A stretch of DNA of 64,000 nt from an uncultured Actinomycetes bacterium. GTDB lineage: Bacteria > Actinomycetota > Acidimicrobiia > Acidimicrobiales > RAAP-2. The stretch covers positions 1 through 64,000 of the forward strand of contig CAIQGE010000010.1 of assembly GCA_903871335.1 (NCBI GenBank). The letters are read 5' to 3'. Below the pieces are notes generated by a model. The model was not told the origin of the DNA. It worked only from the letters and a program-made list of their open reading frames with translations, and did not search any database. Position 1 is the first letter of the stretch, and each line of letters opens with the position of its first letter. The position numbers and the translations under genes were made by a program. Positions 17,330 through 25,469 of the stretch are shown one piece after another.

Positions 17330-18550
17330 TTACTTCAAAATGCGTAGCGGCAGATTGCGTGGTCCACGCACCTGGCCCTGCGACCAGGTCACAGCCGACT
17401 CGTCCGCCAACTCGAAGTTCGGGAACTTCAGGAGGAACTCCTCCAGCGCAACCTGCATCTCGAGTCGCGCCAGGTTCGAACCCGCGCAACGGTGAATCCC
17501 GAGACCGAAGGCGAGGTGGCGGTTCACCTCACGGTCGATGATGAACTTGTCGGCATCCTTGAAGGCCTTCGGGTCGCGGTTCGCGGCCGGGAAGCCCAAC
17601 AGAATCCAGTCGTCCTTCTTCATCGGGCAACCGTGGAAGTCAAAGTCCTCCTTGACCAAACGAGCCATGGACACCGGCGCGTAGAAGCGCAGGAATTCCT
17701 CAATGGCCGTCGGGATCAATTCCGGCTCGTCGACCAGTCGCTGACGGTCCTCGGGGTGCGTCGCCAAGTGGTACAGCGAGGCGCCGATGGCCGACCACGT
17801 GGTGTCAATACCCGCAATGAGAACCAGAACCACCGTGCCGAAGATGTGCTCGGGGGCCAACTTCTGACCTCCGATTTCGACACTCAGCAGGTAGGAGATG
17901 AGGTCATCACCCGGGTTGGCCATGCGGTCTTCCACCACGCGAGTGATGTACTCCTCGAGCGGGGTGAACATCTCAATGCGCTTATCCTGGTCGGGCTCGT
18001 CGACACCCTCGAGGGCGACGTGAATGAAGTGACGGAACAGGTCCTCGTCTTCACTCGGCAGACCCAACAGGAGTTCGACGACATTGGCCGGGATGTACTG
18101 GGCGTAGTCCGACGAACCATTGACGATCTCGTTGTCCTTGACCTTCTCCACGAGACTCTTGCAGAGCTCGCGGATTTGAGGCTCCAACGCGGCAACCGGG
18201 CGAGGCGCCAAGGCCGGGAGAATGATGCGACGGGCGATCTGGTGGAACGGCGGGTCCGAGGAAATCGGCGGGACGACACCGATGGGCGCCGGCGGGGCGT
18301 CATCGCCCGGGCGGCCGTTTCCGATCACCACGGTGCGGCTGGTGTAGTGGTCGGTGTCGTTCGCAATCTCTGACACGAGTTCGTGGGTCACCGGGAACCA
18401 CCCACCGCCGTAGCGGTCAGTGTGCGCCACCGGGCAGGTCTCGCGCAGTTCGTCCCAGATCGGGTACGGGTTCTTGACCCACGTGGGGTCCGTGTGGTCC
18501 CAGTCGGTCGCGAAGTCCTCGACGGGCGGCTTAGTCATTTCAGTCGTCAT
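17330..18550 (-). CDS. Cytochrome P450 monooxygenase
   Basis: A 406-aa soluble bacterial class I P450. The I-helix oxygen-activation motif is LIAGIDTTWS (about residues 243-252), the ExxR pair is EEFLR (about 288), and the heme-thiolate loop is FGLGIHRCAGSNLARLE near residue 350. Electrons probably come from the ferredoxin encoded 3 nt upstream in the same operon, with a ferredoxin reductase elsewhere. GGAGTAGGAA precedes the ATG. A large inverted repeat upstream of the ferredoxin may be the operator. The sequence resembles steroid, terpene and linalool-type P450s of actinobacteria, but substrate assignment is not possible from sequence alone. Confidence 0.93.
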   Translation of the reverse strand: MTTEMTKPPVEDFATDWDHTDPTWVKNPYPIWDELRETCPVAHTDRYGGGWFPVTHELVSEIANDTDHYTSRTVVIGNGRPGDDAPPAPIGVVPPISSDPPFHQIARRIILPALAPRPVAALEPQIRELCKSLVEKVKDNEIVNGSSDYAQYIPANVVELLLGLPSEDEDLFRHFIHVALEGVDEPDQDKRIEMFTPLEEYITRVVEDRMANPGDDLISYLLSVEIGGQKLAPEHIFGTVVLVLIAGIDTTWSAIGASLYHLATHPEDRQRLVDEPELIPTAIEEFLRFYAPVSMARLVKEDFDFHGCPMKKDDWILLGFPAANRDPKAFKDADKFIIDREVNRHLAFGLGIHRCAGSNLARLEMQVALEEFLLKFPNFELADESAVTWSQGQVRGPRNLPLRILK

Positions 18551-18553
18551 TTC

Positions 18554-18748
18554 CTACTCCTCGATCAATACTGCGTGTTCAGGGCAATTGGCTTGTGCGA
18601 GTCGGGCAAGTTCTTCGTCGCCGGCGGCTACGTTGCCATCGCCAACAGCGAAACCGTTCCCCAATTCATCTGAATCGAATAATCCAGGCGCGAGCGAAAA
18701 ACAACGCCCGTGCCCCTGACAGCGATCCGGATCAATGGATATCTTCAC
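18554..18748 (-). CDS. [3Fe-4S]-type ferredoxin, P450 redox partner
   Basis: A 64-aa ferredoxin. Cysteines in CQGHGRC (Cys10 and Cys16) and in NCPEHAV (Cys55) supply three ligands. The His/Gly at the position of a fourth ligand, CxxHxxC, is characteristic of 3Fe-4S ferredoxins that serve actinobacterial P450s. The GTG at 18748 follows an AAGGAGGGG ribosome binding site. It is the first gene of the operon; the P450 starts 3 nt after its stop. Length is normal for the family. Confidence 0.92.
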   Translation of the reverse strand: MKISIDPDRCQGHGRCFSLAPGLFDSDELGNGFAVGDGNVAAGDEELARLAQANCPEHAVLIEE

Positions 18749-18770
18749 GACCCCTCCTTCGTGGTTACTT

Positions 18771-18801
18771 GGTGAGACAATAACAGGCCATCTGTCTCAC
18801 C
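18771..18801. promoter_or_regulatory. Inverted-repeat operator candidate of the ferredoxin-P450 operon
   Basis: GGTGAGACA (18771-18779) and TGTCTCACC (18793-18801) are perfect 9-bp arms around a 13-nt spacer, 23 nt upstream of the ferredoxin start. Size and symmetry fit a dimeric repressor such as a TetR- or GntR-family protein. No regulator gene is adjacent. Confidence 0.6.
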
Positions 18802-18815
18802 GGGAGTAATTTTTA

Positions 18816-18846
18816 GAAGCCCGACATAAGAATTGTCGGGGCGCTT
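18816..18846. terminator. Hairpin downstream of serB
   Basis: CCCGACA (18820-18826) and TGTCGGG (18834-18840) form a stem that can be extended by GAAG/CTTC with a small bulge. It lies about 45 nt past the serB stop. No U-run is present. Confidence 0.4.
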
Positions 18847-18891
18847 CGAACGCCGTAATCTCCCTTTGATCAGGAACTATTGCCCCTGGGA

Positions 18892-20103
18892 CTACTCGGC
18901 TTCGATTTCCTCGCGCGAGATCCCCAGGAAATACAGAACGGCGTCAAGATACGGAACGCTCAGCGCGGCGTCGGCGTGTTCGCGCACCACGGGCTTGGCG
19001 TTAAAGGCGATGCCGAGTCCGGCGATGGACAACATGTCGATGTCGTTGGCCCCATCACCCACGGCCACCGTCTGTTGCAAGGGCACGCCGATGTCGTTCG
19101 CGAAGCGCACCAGAGCCCGCGCCTTGCCGGCCCGGTCTACAACGGCGCTCGCGAGATAACCAGTGAGTTGACCGTCGACGATCTCGAGGTGATTGGCTTC
19201 CAAGAGATCGACACCGAGATCAGCGAGGAGCGGGGCCAGGACTTCGGTGAAACCACCGCTGACCACGGCCGGCACGTAACCAAGGCGCTGCAGCGTACGC
19301 AAGAGAGTGCGCGCGCCCGGCGTCAGTCGCAGCTGCGCCCGCACCTCATCCAGCACGCTGGCGGGTAGTCCGCGCAGGAGAGCAACACGCTGGCGCAGAC
19401 CTTCGGCGAAATCAATTTCCCCGGCCATGGCGGCCGCGGTAATGGCGGCGACCTCGTCGGCGTGACCACTGCGCTCCGCTAAGAGGTCGATCACCTCATC
19501 TTGTAACAGAGTGGAATCGGCGTCCATCACCACCAGGTGCTTACTGCGACGATGAAGACCGGCCCGCTGCACCGCAATGTCAACGTGCGCCTCACCGGCC
19601 GCTTGCGTCAGTGCCTCTCGCAGGACACCGTGATTGGGACCTCGCACCACCAACTCGTAGCAATCGACCGGGTAACTCGCCAAATGGACGATGCGCTCAC
19701 AGGTCGCGTTCGATGCCGCAATCGCTTCGAACAAGATGCGCAGAGCGGAACTGGTAATTGAAGGAGCGAGAAAGGTGACCAGAAGCCGCTTTCCGTTCAC
19801 GAAGTCGCCCGGCTCGACGGCCGCCACCGTCACGTCGATGCCATCACCGACGGCTCCCGTTCGCACGGCTCGTTCACGGAGTCCCTCGGCAGTTTCACTG
19901 GCGTCCACCGTCACCTCGACGCACAACACGAGATATCCCCGGATGGTGATTTGGGCCACGTCGTTGATTTCGCACGAGCCACTGGGCAATTGCTGGATGG
20001 CTTCGAAGAGTTTGGCCCCCACTCCTTGACGGTCAGGACCGCTCGCGGTCACGAGAAACGTGGTGGTGGTCACGTCATCAGCGTAATTCGCACCGTGACT
20101 CAC
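18892..20103 (-). CDS. serB: Phosphoserine phosphatase SerB with N-terminal ACT domains
   Basis: A 403-aa enzyme catalysing the last step of L-serine synthesis, O-phosphoserine to serine. Residues about 13-90 and 105-180 form two ACT-like regulatory domains (FLVTASGPDRQGVGAKLF; LLVTFLAPSITSSALRILF). The HAD phosphatase domain starts near 190: motif I VMDADSTLL (nucleophile Asp), motif II VVSGGF, the Lys region AGKARALV and motif III AVGDGANDIDML. The GTG start overlaps the stop of the upstream MFS gene in GTGA, so translation is probably coupled. The ACT domains suggest serine feedback, as known in mycobacterial SerB2. Confidence 0.94.
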   Translation of the reverse strand: MSHGANYADDVTTTTFLVTASGPDRQGVGAKLFEAIQQLPSGSCEINDVAQITIRGYLVLCVEVTVDASETAEGLRERAVRTGAVGDGIDVTVAAVEPGDFVNGKRLLVTFLAPSITSSALRILFEAIAASNATCERIVHLASYPVDCYELVVRGPNHGVLREALTQAAGEAHVDIAVQRAGLHRRSKHLVVMDADSTLLQDEVIDLLAERSGHADEVAAITAAAMAGEIDFAEGLRQRVALLRGLPASVLDEVRAQLRLTPGARTLLRTLQRLGYVPAVVSGGFTEVLAPLLADLGVDLLEANHLEIVDGQLTGYLASAVVDRAGKARALVRFANDIGVPLQQTVAVGDGANDIDMLSIAGLGIAFNAKPVVREHADAALSVPYLDAVLYFLGISREEIEAE

Positions 20104-21359
20104 TTGAAGTGGTCACTGGCTCGCAACCTCGCGACTTCCGCCACGTGCTCATCGGTGCGGGCGTCAAAGCGCCACGTCGCGCGCAAGGCTGCCGGCAAGA
20201 CAGCGCAACCCGCCGCGCACACCGCTCCACCGATCACCAGTGATGTGCGAACGGTCGTTGCTGCTGCGAGGACACCGGCGCGCACTTGGCCGGTCGTCGG
20301 ACCAACCGAGTAGCTAAGGAGTTCGATGCCCGCCATTCGGCCACGAACCTCGGGCGGAATGGATTCGTTCCACATGGTGTTGCGGAAGATGCCGCTCACG
20401 GCGTCTGCCCCTCCCGCCACCGCAAGAAAGATCCACGCCACGACCAGGACGTGACTGCAGCCGAAGCCGACGATGCCGAGACCCCAGACAATCGCGGCGC
20501 CGAACACCGCACGCCCGTAATGCGCCACTCGTCTCGTCCATTTCTCGGTCAGTGCCACGATCAGCGCTCCCGCCGGGAGAGCGCAGTACAAGGCGCCAAG
20601 CGCGTAGGAGACGTGGTACTGCTCGGCCACAAATGGCAGCAGCGACACGGGAAAAGCAAAGATCATCGCGACGAGATCGATGACGTAGGTGCCCAGGACG
20701 TCTCGACGCGAAAGTGCATACCTGCCCCCTTCCAGCAACGAATCCCACGCGATTCCCCCACGTTCGCTGGTAGGGGGTGCTGGAGGTAACGCCATCAGGA
20801 GCGGGACAGTGACGACCACGCAGGTCGCGGCGAGCGCGTAGACCACCCAGGGTCCACATACCACGGCCCCAACGCCACCCAGCACGGGGCCAAGAAGCGC
20901 GGCTCCAGTGCTTTGGACCATTTCGAGCGTGGCGGCTTGCCGCTGTTGCGCGTGGGGAACACTGTGTTGAAACATCGCCGTGTAGCTCGGGCGCTGGGCA
21001 CCACTGGCGGCGGCGAGCGCACCGGCGAGCACGTAGAGCAGGGCTAGATGCGGGTGAGCCAACGAGGCATTCCAGGCCAGTAGTCCCGTCAACAAGGCCA
21101 CCAATGTTTCGGTCACAACGAGAACACGACGCCGGTCCCAATGATCGGCAATGACACCACCGTAGAGACCGAAGACGACAATGGGAACGAGTTCGACGGC
21201 GCCGAGAGCTCCCACCGCCATAGGTGAGTGCGTCAACGTCGCCAATTGGTACATCAGGGCGACATACGCCGCCTGTGCGGCGAGAGCACTCACCGCGCTG
21301 AAGGCGAAGAGGCGACGAAACGCTCGCGACGAACGCAGTGGCGCCAAGAGGGTTGTCAT
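20100..21359 (-). CDS. MFS transporter, EntS/MFS_3-like
   Basis: A 419-aa transporter with twelve predicted helices. The product begins MTTLLAPLRSSRAFRRLFAF and carries the motif A variant GGVIADHWDRRRVLV near residue 60. A longer upstream frame exists but its first 63 residues are Arg/Pro-rich and lie inside the acyltransferase gene, so the ATG at 21359 is used. No Shine-Dalgarno sequence is seen; the upstream stop is only 5 nt away, so reinitiation is likely. Its stop overlaps the serB start. Homologues export siderophores or macrolides; coupling to serB could hint at export of an amino acid, which is speculation. Confidence 0.85.
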   Translation of the reverse strand: MTTLLAPLRSSRAFRRLFAFSAVSALAAQAAYVALMYQLATLTHSPMAVGALGAVELVPIVVFGLYGGVIADHWDRRRVLVVTETLVALLTGLLAWNASLAHPHLALLYVLAGALAAASGAQRPSYTAMFQHSVPHAQQRQAATLEMVQSTGAALLGPVLGGVGAVVCGPWVVYALAATCVVVTVPLLMALPPAPPTSERGGIAWDSLLEGGRYALSRRDVLGTYVIDLVAMIFAFPVSLLPFVAEQYHVSYALGALYCALPAGALIVALTEKWTRRVAHYGRAVFGAAIVWGLGIVGFGCSHVLVVAWIFLAVAGGADAVSGIFRNTMWNESIPPEVRGRMAGIELLSYSVGPTTGQVRAGVLAAATTVRTSLVIGGAVCAAGCAVLPAALRATWRFDARTDEHVAEVARLRASDHFK

Positions 21360-21364
21360 GGAGG

Positions 21365-22018
21365 TCAGTCGTTGGGCGCGCCGGTCACCCAACCGTGCTC
21401 TCGGTCGTAGTGACGCAAGATTTTGGCTGGCACGCCACCTAGGACAACGTGGTCCGGGAACGTTCCTCGGACGACAGCGCCCGCGGCCACCACGGTATTT
21501 CGACCCAACTGCGTGCCAGGGAGAATGACGACATCCGCTCCGAGCCAACTTCCCGAACCAATCGACACCGCGGCCTCATTCGGTTGCTGCCAACCAACGG
21601 CACTGTCGGGGTCCTCGTATCCATGGTTCTGGTCAGTGATGTACACGTACGGCCCGGTTTGGATCTCATCACCGAGGACGATGGACCAGTGCCCAATAAT
21701 GTGCGAGCCTCGCCCAATGATGCACTTACGACCAATCGTGACGGTCGGACTCGCCAGCATGGGCTGCCCCGGACCGATTCCCGCGGTCAGGCACACATTG
21801 GGTCCGATCAAGGTCTCGTCACCGATCGAGAGATACTTCTCGTTGTAGACGACTCCCTGGGGCGCCATCAATGCGGCACCACTCCCGAAGTAGCCAAATG
21901 AGTGTGCGTAGTCGTCATCGGGGCCCACAATTGCTACCTCGTTGAGGTATCGACGAAGCCGGCGTACCTGCGTTCCAAGAGTGCGACGGAATCGAAGTCG
22001 GGCGGTCATCGGCGCCAC
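21365..22018 (-). CDS. Hexapeptide-repeat (left-handed beta-helix) acyltransferase
   Basis: A 217-aa protein of the WbbJ/maltose O-acetyltransferase type. From about residue 65 the sequence shows repeated hexapeptides ((L/I/V)-G-x4) such as IGPNVCLTAG, TIGRKCIIGRGSHIIGH, SIGSGSWLGADVVILPG, and QLGRNTVVAAGAVV, ending in VVLGGVPAKIL. The segment YITDQNHGYEDPD contains the probable catalytic histidine. The acceptor is usually a sugar or polysaccharide hydroxyl. The GTG at 22018 has GAGG 9 nt upstream; the ATG at 22009 is an alternative. It is followed within 6 nt by the MFS gene and lies between that gene and the recA hairpin. Confidence 0.85.
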   Translation of the reverse strand: MAPMTARLRFRRTLGTQVRRLRRYLNEVAIVGPDDDYAHSFGYFGSGAALMAPQGVVYNEKYLSIGDETLIGPNVCLTAGIGPGQPMLASPTVTIGRKCIIGRGSHIIGHWSIVLGDEIQTGPYVYITDQNHGYEDPDSAVGWQQPNEAAVSIGSGSWLGADVVILPGTQLGRNTVVAAGAVVRGTFPDHVVLGGVPAKILRHYDREHGWVTGAPND

Positions 22019-22056
22019 GCTATCGGCCCTCAGGTCCTTCGCGGAAAACTGATGTC

Positions 22057-22103
22057 TTTTGCCACGGCGTCTTCAATCAATTCGCGAAGACGCCGTGGCA
22101 AAA
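22057..22103. terminator. Hairpin terminator downstream of recA
   Basis: TTTTGCCACGGCGTCTTC (22057-22074) and its complement (22086-22103) form a perfect 18-bp stem with an 11-nt loop, 4 nt after the recA stop. The T-run is at the 5' arm and the A-run at the 3' arm on both strands, the reverse of a canonical intrinsic terminator. Confidence 0.7.
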
Positions 22104-22107
22104 CCTC

Positions 22108-23157
22108 TTAGTCCAGAGTGATGGGTGAGTCGACGTCGATCTCAGCCGCGGCGTCCGCAGGCTTATTCGCTTCGGCGATGTGGTCACGCACGCGCTGGTC
22201 AATTTCGGCCATCAGCTGAGGGTTCTCACGCAGAAAGTTCTTCACGTTTTCGCGTCCCTGACCAAGCTGTTCGCCTTCATAGGTGAACCAGGCACCAGCC
22301 TTCTTGACGAAGCCGAACTCGACCGACACGTCGAGGATGGAACCCTCGCGGCTAATACCTTGGCCGTACATGATGTCGAACTCCGCCTGCTTAAAGGGAG
22401 AAGCGACCTTATTCTTGACGACCTTCACGCGCGTGCGGTTACCGACAACCTCGGTGCCGTCCTTGATGGACTCAATGCGTCGGATATCCAATCGCACCGA
22501 GGAATAGAACTTCAATGCGCGACCACCAGGCGTGACTTCGGGCGAGCCGTACATCACACCGATCTTCTCGCGCAGCTGGTTGATAAACAGCGCGATCGTG
22601 TCGGACTTATTGAGGTTCGCGGTGACCTTGCGGAGCGCCTGACTCATGAGACGTGCCTGGAGGCCGACGTGCGAGTCGCCCATCTCACCTTCAATTTCCG
22701 CTCTCGGCGTCAGGGCCGCGACGGAGTCGATCACGATGACGTCCAGTGCACCAGAGCGAATCAGCATGTCAACGATTTCCAGTGCCTGTTCACCGGTGTC
22801 CGGTTGGCTGATGAGAAGGTCGTCGACGTTCACGCCAATCGCGCGGGCGTAGACCGGGTCCATGGCGTGTTCTGCATCGATGTACGCACACACCCCGCCA
22901 TTTCGCTGCGCCTCCGCCACGACGTGCATTGCCAGAGTCGACTTACCCGATGACTCCGGACCGTAGAGCTCGACGATGCGTCCACGCGGGAGGCCGCCAA
23001 TGCCGAGGGCGAGGTCGAGGGAGAGCGCACCCGTCGAGATCGACTCGAGGTTCATGTGGAGGTTTTCACCCATCCGCATGATCGAACCCTTGCCGAATTG
23101 CTTCTCGATCTGGCCCAGCGCTACTTCGAGGGCCTTGCTGCGGTCATCAGTTGCCAT
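22108..23157 (-). CDS. recA: Recombinase RecA
   Basis: A 349-aa ATP-dependent strand-exchange protein and LexA co-protease. It shows the N-terminal helix [26 protein letters not shown], Walker [10 protein letters not shown], Walker [11 protein letters not shown], the L1 loop [20 protein letters not shown] and the L2 region [30 protein letters not shown]. The ATG at 23157 is used because AAGGAG lies 6 nt upstream; an in-frame upstream start at 23181 would add eight Lys-rich residues. A LexA box is located about 80 nt upstream. No intein and no recX follow. This is one of the most secure calls in the window. Confidence 0.98.
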   Translation of the reverse strand: MATDDRSKALEVALGQIEKQFGKGSIMRMGENLHMNLESISTGALSLDLALGIGGLPRGRIVELYGPESSGKSTLAMHVVAEAQRNGGVCAYIDAEHAMDPVYARAIGVNVDDLLISQPDTGEQALEIVDMLIRSGALDVIVIDSVAALTPRAEIEGEMGDSHVGLQARLMSQALRKVTANLNKSDTIALFINQLREKIGVMYGSPEVTPGGRALKFYSSVRLDIRRIESIKDGTEVVGNRTRVKVVKNKVASPFKQAEFDIMYGQGISREGSILDVSVEFGFVKKAGAWFTYEGEQLGQGRENVKNFLRENPQLMAEIDQRVRDHIAEANKPADAAAEIDVDSPITLD

Positions 23158-23233
23158 TGTCAACTCCTTGGTCTTCTTCACGCGTGGAACCGTAGGTTCC
23201 GGTTGTCACATCGGTCGGACTTCACGTTGGTTA

Positions 23234-23263
23234 CCGTACTACGAACAAGTGTTCGTAGTACGG
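23234..23263. promoter_or_regulatory. LexA (SOS) box in a 30-bp palindrome
   Basis: CCGTACTACGAAC (23234-23246) and GTTCGTAGTACGG (23251-23263) are exact complements around AAGT. The core CGAAC-N4-GTTCG is the Gram-positive LexA site. It lies 77 nt before the recA ATG. The arms extend well beyond the known site. Confidence 0.9.
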
Positions 23264-23371
23264 ATTATCCAAAAACCACATTCTGCGGCACCTAAATCTC
23301 GAAGCTTCCACCTGAATTCGCTGGGATTCATAGGGGATGCGCACCACACATCGAATCCGACCACATTCTCG

Positions 23372-24601
23372 TCAGTCAACGAGCGAGCCATAAATCAATT
23401 GCTGCAATTCGCGACGAATGTTGTGCGTTCCGCTCGGCAAGAGTTGTGTGTAGAAACCGACAGTCAACTCTTCGAGTGGGTCCACCCAAAACGCCGTGGA
23501 CGCTGCTCCACCCCACGCGAAGGTTCCTTCACTCACGAGAGACTTGTTCTTTCGGCGATCCAGGACGACGGAGAATCCGAGACCGAACCCAATGCCTGCT
23601 TGTTGATCTTCGGAAAAGCTGTCGACGGCGTAGTCCGCGAGATCAACATCGCCCGGGAGGTGATTCTCCGTCATGAGATCAAGAGTCCGGTTCGACACCA
23701 AACGAATTCCATCGAGCTCACCACCGTTGAGCAGCATGGTCATGAATCGCTGGTAGTCGTGCGCCGTGGAGAGTAGACCGCCTCCTCCGCCGTGGATACG
23801 AGGTGGCCGCAAGGAAATCGCCGACATGTCGGTCAGTGGAATGCACCCGTCGGGCGTGGGGTAATACAGCGTCGCGAGTCGCTCCTGCTTTTCTTCCACG
23901 CAGTACCAGTCGGTGTCGTTCATGCCGAGTGGATCAAGAATCCTGGTGCGGAAGAAACTGACAAGGTCCTGGCCACTCCACAACTCGATCAAGCGGCCCA
24001 AAACGTCCGTCGAGACTGAATAGTTCCATCCGCTGCCGGGTTGGAATCGTAACGGCATGGAGCACCAGTCACTCACTGCCTTGGCGAGATCGGCCCCTTT
24101 GGGAAAACCAAAGTCGTACCCATTGGCTCGATAAATCGCGTCAGTGGGATGCAGGTAGGTGAATCCGTAGGTCAAACCACTCATATGGCTCAGCAAGTGA
24201 TGCACGCGTACCGGTTCGATGGCGGGAACTGTGACGGGTGCCGTCGGTGGCCCACTCACGTAAACGCGCGCCTCCCCCAATTCCGGAATCCAGCGACTCA
24301 CGTCGTCGTTGAGATCGAAGAGGCCCTCTTCGTAGAGCATCATCACGCCAATGGACGTCAGTGGCTTGGTCATTGAGTAGATGCGCCAAATAGTGTCGTC
24401 GGTCACGACGGCCCCGGCTTCGCGATCGCGGTGTCCGCCCTTGGCGGTGTAGACGACTTGACCTCCGCGAGCAACGCTCACCAACCAACCCGGCAGTCGG
24501 CGATCGGCGAGGTAGTCGTTGAAGTGTTCTTCAATGCGCGCCAACCGGTGAGGGTCAAACCCGTATTCCGCCGCGTCACCCTCGATCCGTAACTCCCCCA
24601 T
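23372..24601 (-). CDS. Serine hydrolase of the beta-lactamase/esterase (class C-like) family
   Basis: A 409-aa enzyme. The catalytic Ser-x-x-Lys is SMTK in WRIYSMTKPLTS near residue 77, the Tyr-x-Asn-type motif appears as NYSVSTDVLG near 185, and a Gly-rich HGGGGGL near 280 takes the place of the third box. No signal peptide is present, so it acts in the cytoplasm, as do many EstB-type esterases. GAGGAGGAACC precedes the ATG at 24601. The start overlaps the end of the upstream gene by 26 bp, so it is part of the rimO-pgsA-cinA strand unit. Substrate probably an ester; beta-lactam resistance should not be assumed. Confidence 0.87.
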   Translation of the reverse strand: MGELRIEGDAAEYGFDPHRLARIEEHFNDYLADRRLPGWLVSVARGGQVVYTAKGGHRDREAGAVVTDDTIWRIYSMTKPLTSIGVMMLYEEGLFDLNDDVSRWIPELGEARVYVSGPPTAPVTVPAIEPVRVHHLLSHMSGLTYGFTYLHPTDAIYRANGYDFGFPKGADLAKAVSDWCSMPLRFQPGSGWNYSVSTDVLGRLIELWSGQDLVSFFRTRILDPLGMNDTDWYCVEEKQERLATLYYPTPDGCIPLTDMSAISLRPPRIHGGGGGLLSTAHDYQRFMTMLLNGGELDGIRLVSNRTLDLMTENHLPGDVDLADYAVDSFSEDQQAGIGFGLGFSVVLDRRKNKSLVSEGTFAWGGAASTAFWVDPLEELTVGFYTQLLPSGTHNIRRELQQLIYGSLVD

Positions 24602-25469
24602 GGTTCCTCCTCGTTTCGGCGTGACTCGCTCGAACACCCACCAACCACCCTTCTTCTCGTTGCACAACGGCACGAGCGGAAGGTGTCAGCAGTTCTAGCA
24701 GCGACGACGCGACGAGTGGGTCACCGGCGGCGTGTTGGTGACGGAGCCAGCGGACCACCGCACGGACCTGTCGCTCGTCCTTCGTCGCGCCGCTTTCCTT
24801 CTGCCACGGCGCCAAGGAGAAGAAGTATTCGCCGACAACGACGGGGCCGGTCGCGGACTCGAAGGGCCACTGATGAAGCCGTCCTCGTTGGCTCAATCGG
24901 TGGACGAAGAGTTGGCCGAGGAGGGATTGCGAACCCACAGCACCGATTCCCGTGAGTTGAAAAGGCGACTTAATGGCGCCACCGACTTCGTGCTCGATCA
25001 ACCTGCGCGCGTCGAGACCGCGGGGTTGCAGACCTGGGGGAACGGACATAGTCGGACCCAGCGTCTCAAAGCTCCGGGTATGAGGATGACCCCAGAAGAG
25101 CGCTCGCCCAGCACGTTGATTGGCGCTGGCGGCGACGTCGAAACGATTATTACCGTTGTTCTCGTCGTCCACCAAACGCTCGCTGAACCACTTTCTCGTC
25201 GCCCGCCACGGAATGCCGTCGAGGGCGAGTGCGGCGGCCATTCCGTCGGGCCATCCGAGTGCAATATCCATCACCACCAGAGTGCGCGTGCCCGTGAACA
25301 CGATCTCCGACGTGACGTCAAGTAGCGCGTCACGCGTTAGTGGGTTGTGCGTCCGAATCCTTCCCGTCGCGTCGCCCCACGCAATCCAGAGAGAGTCCTT
25401 GCCACGCGTGGGGACCGCTGACGCCGAAAAATCAATGGCGACGAATCGATCGAATGACTCAATGACCAC
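24576..25469 (-). CDS. RNase H-like fold protein, DUF429-like (uncharacterised)
   Basis: A 297-aa protein. The N-terminal RFVAIDFSASAVPTRGKDSLWIAWGD and the later LVVMDIALGWPDGMAAAL supply two Asp on beta-strands in the manner of RNase H-like folds; homologues are sometimes labelled as a CbiG-type cobalamin protein without experimental basis. The GTG at 25469 overlaps the end of cinA by 11 bp; a longer upstream frame runs through cinA and is not family-like. The C-terminus (about 225-290) has GEYFFSLAPWQKESGATKDERQ and an all-helical end. Tight linkage to cinA suggests cotranscription. Function is unknown; the fold is inferred from pattern only. Confidence 0.6.
   Translation of the reverse strand: MVIESFDRFVAIDFSASAVPTRGKDSLWIAWGDATGRIRTHNPLTRDALLDVTSEIVFTGTRTLVVMDIALGWPDGMAAALALDGIPWRATRKWFSERLVDDENNGNNRFDVAASANQRAGRALFWGHPHTRSFETLGPTMSVPPGLQPRGLDARRLIEHEVGGAIKSPFQLTGIGAVGSQSLLGQLFVHRLSQRGRLHQWPFESATGPVVVGEYFFSLAPWQKESGATKDERQVRAVVRWLRHQHAAGDPLVASSLLELLTPSARAVVQREEGWLVGVRASHAETRRNHGGVTDRG

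Noticed and set aside
23372-24601. Beta-lactam resistance gene
   Set aside because: The protein has the SxxK fold motif but lacks a signal peptide and the KTG box, fitting a cytoplasmic esterase-type hydrolase better.
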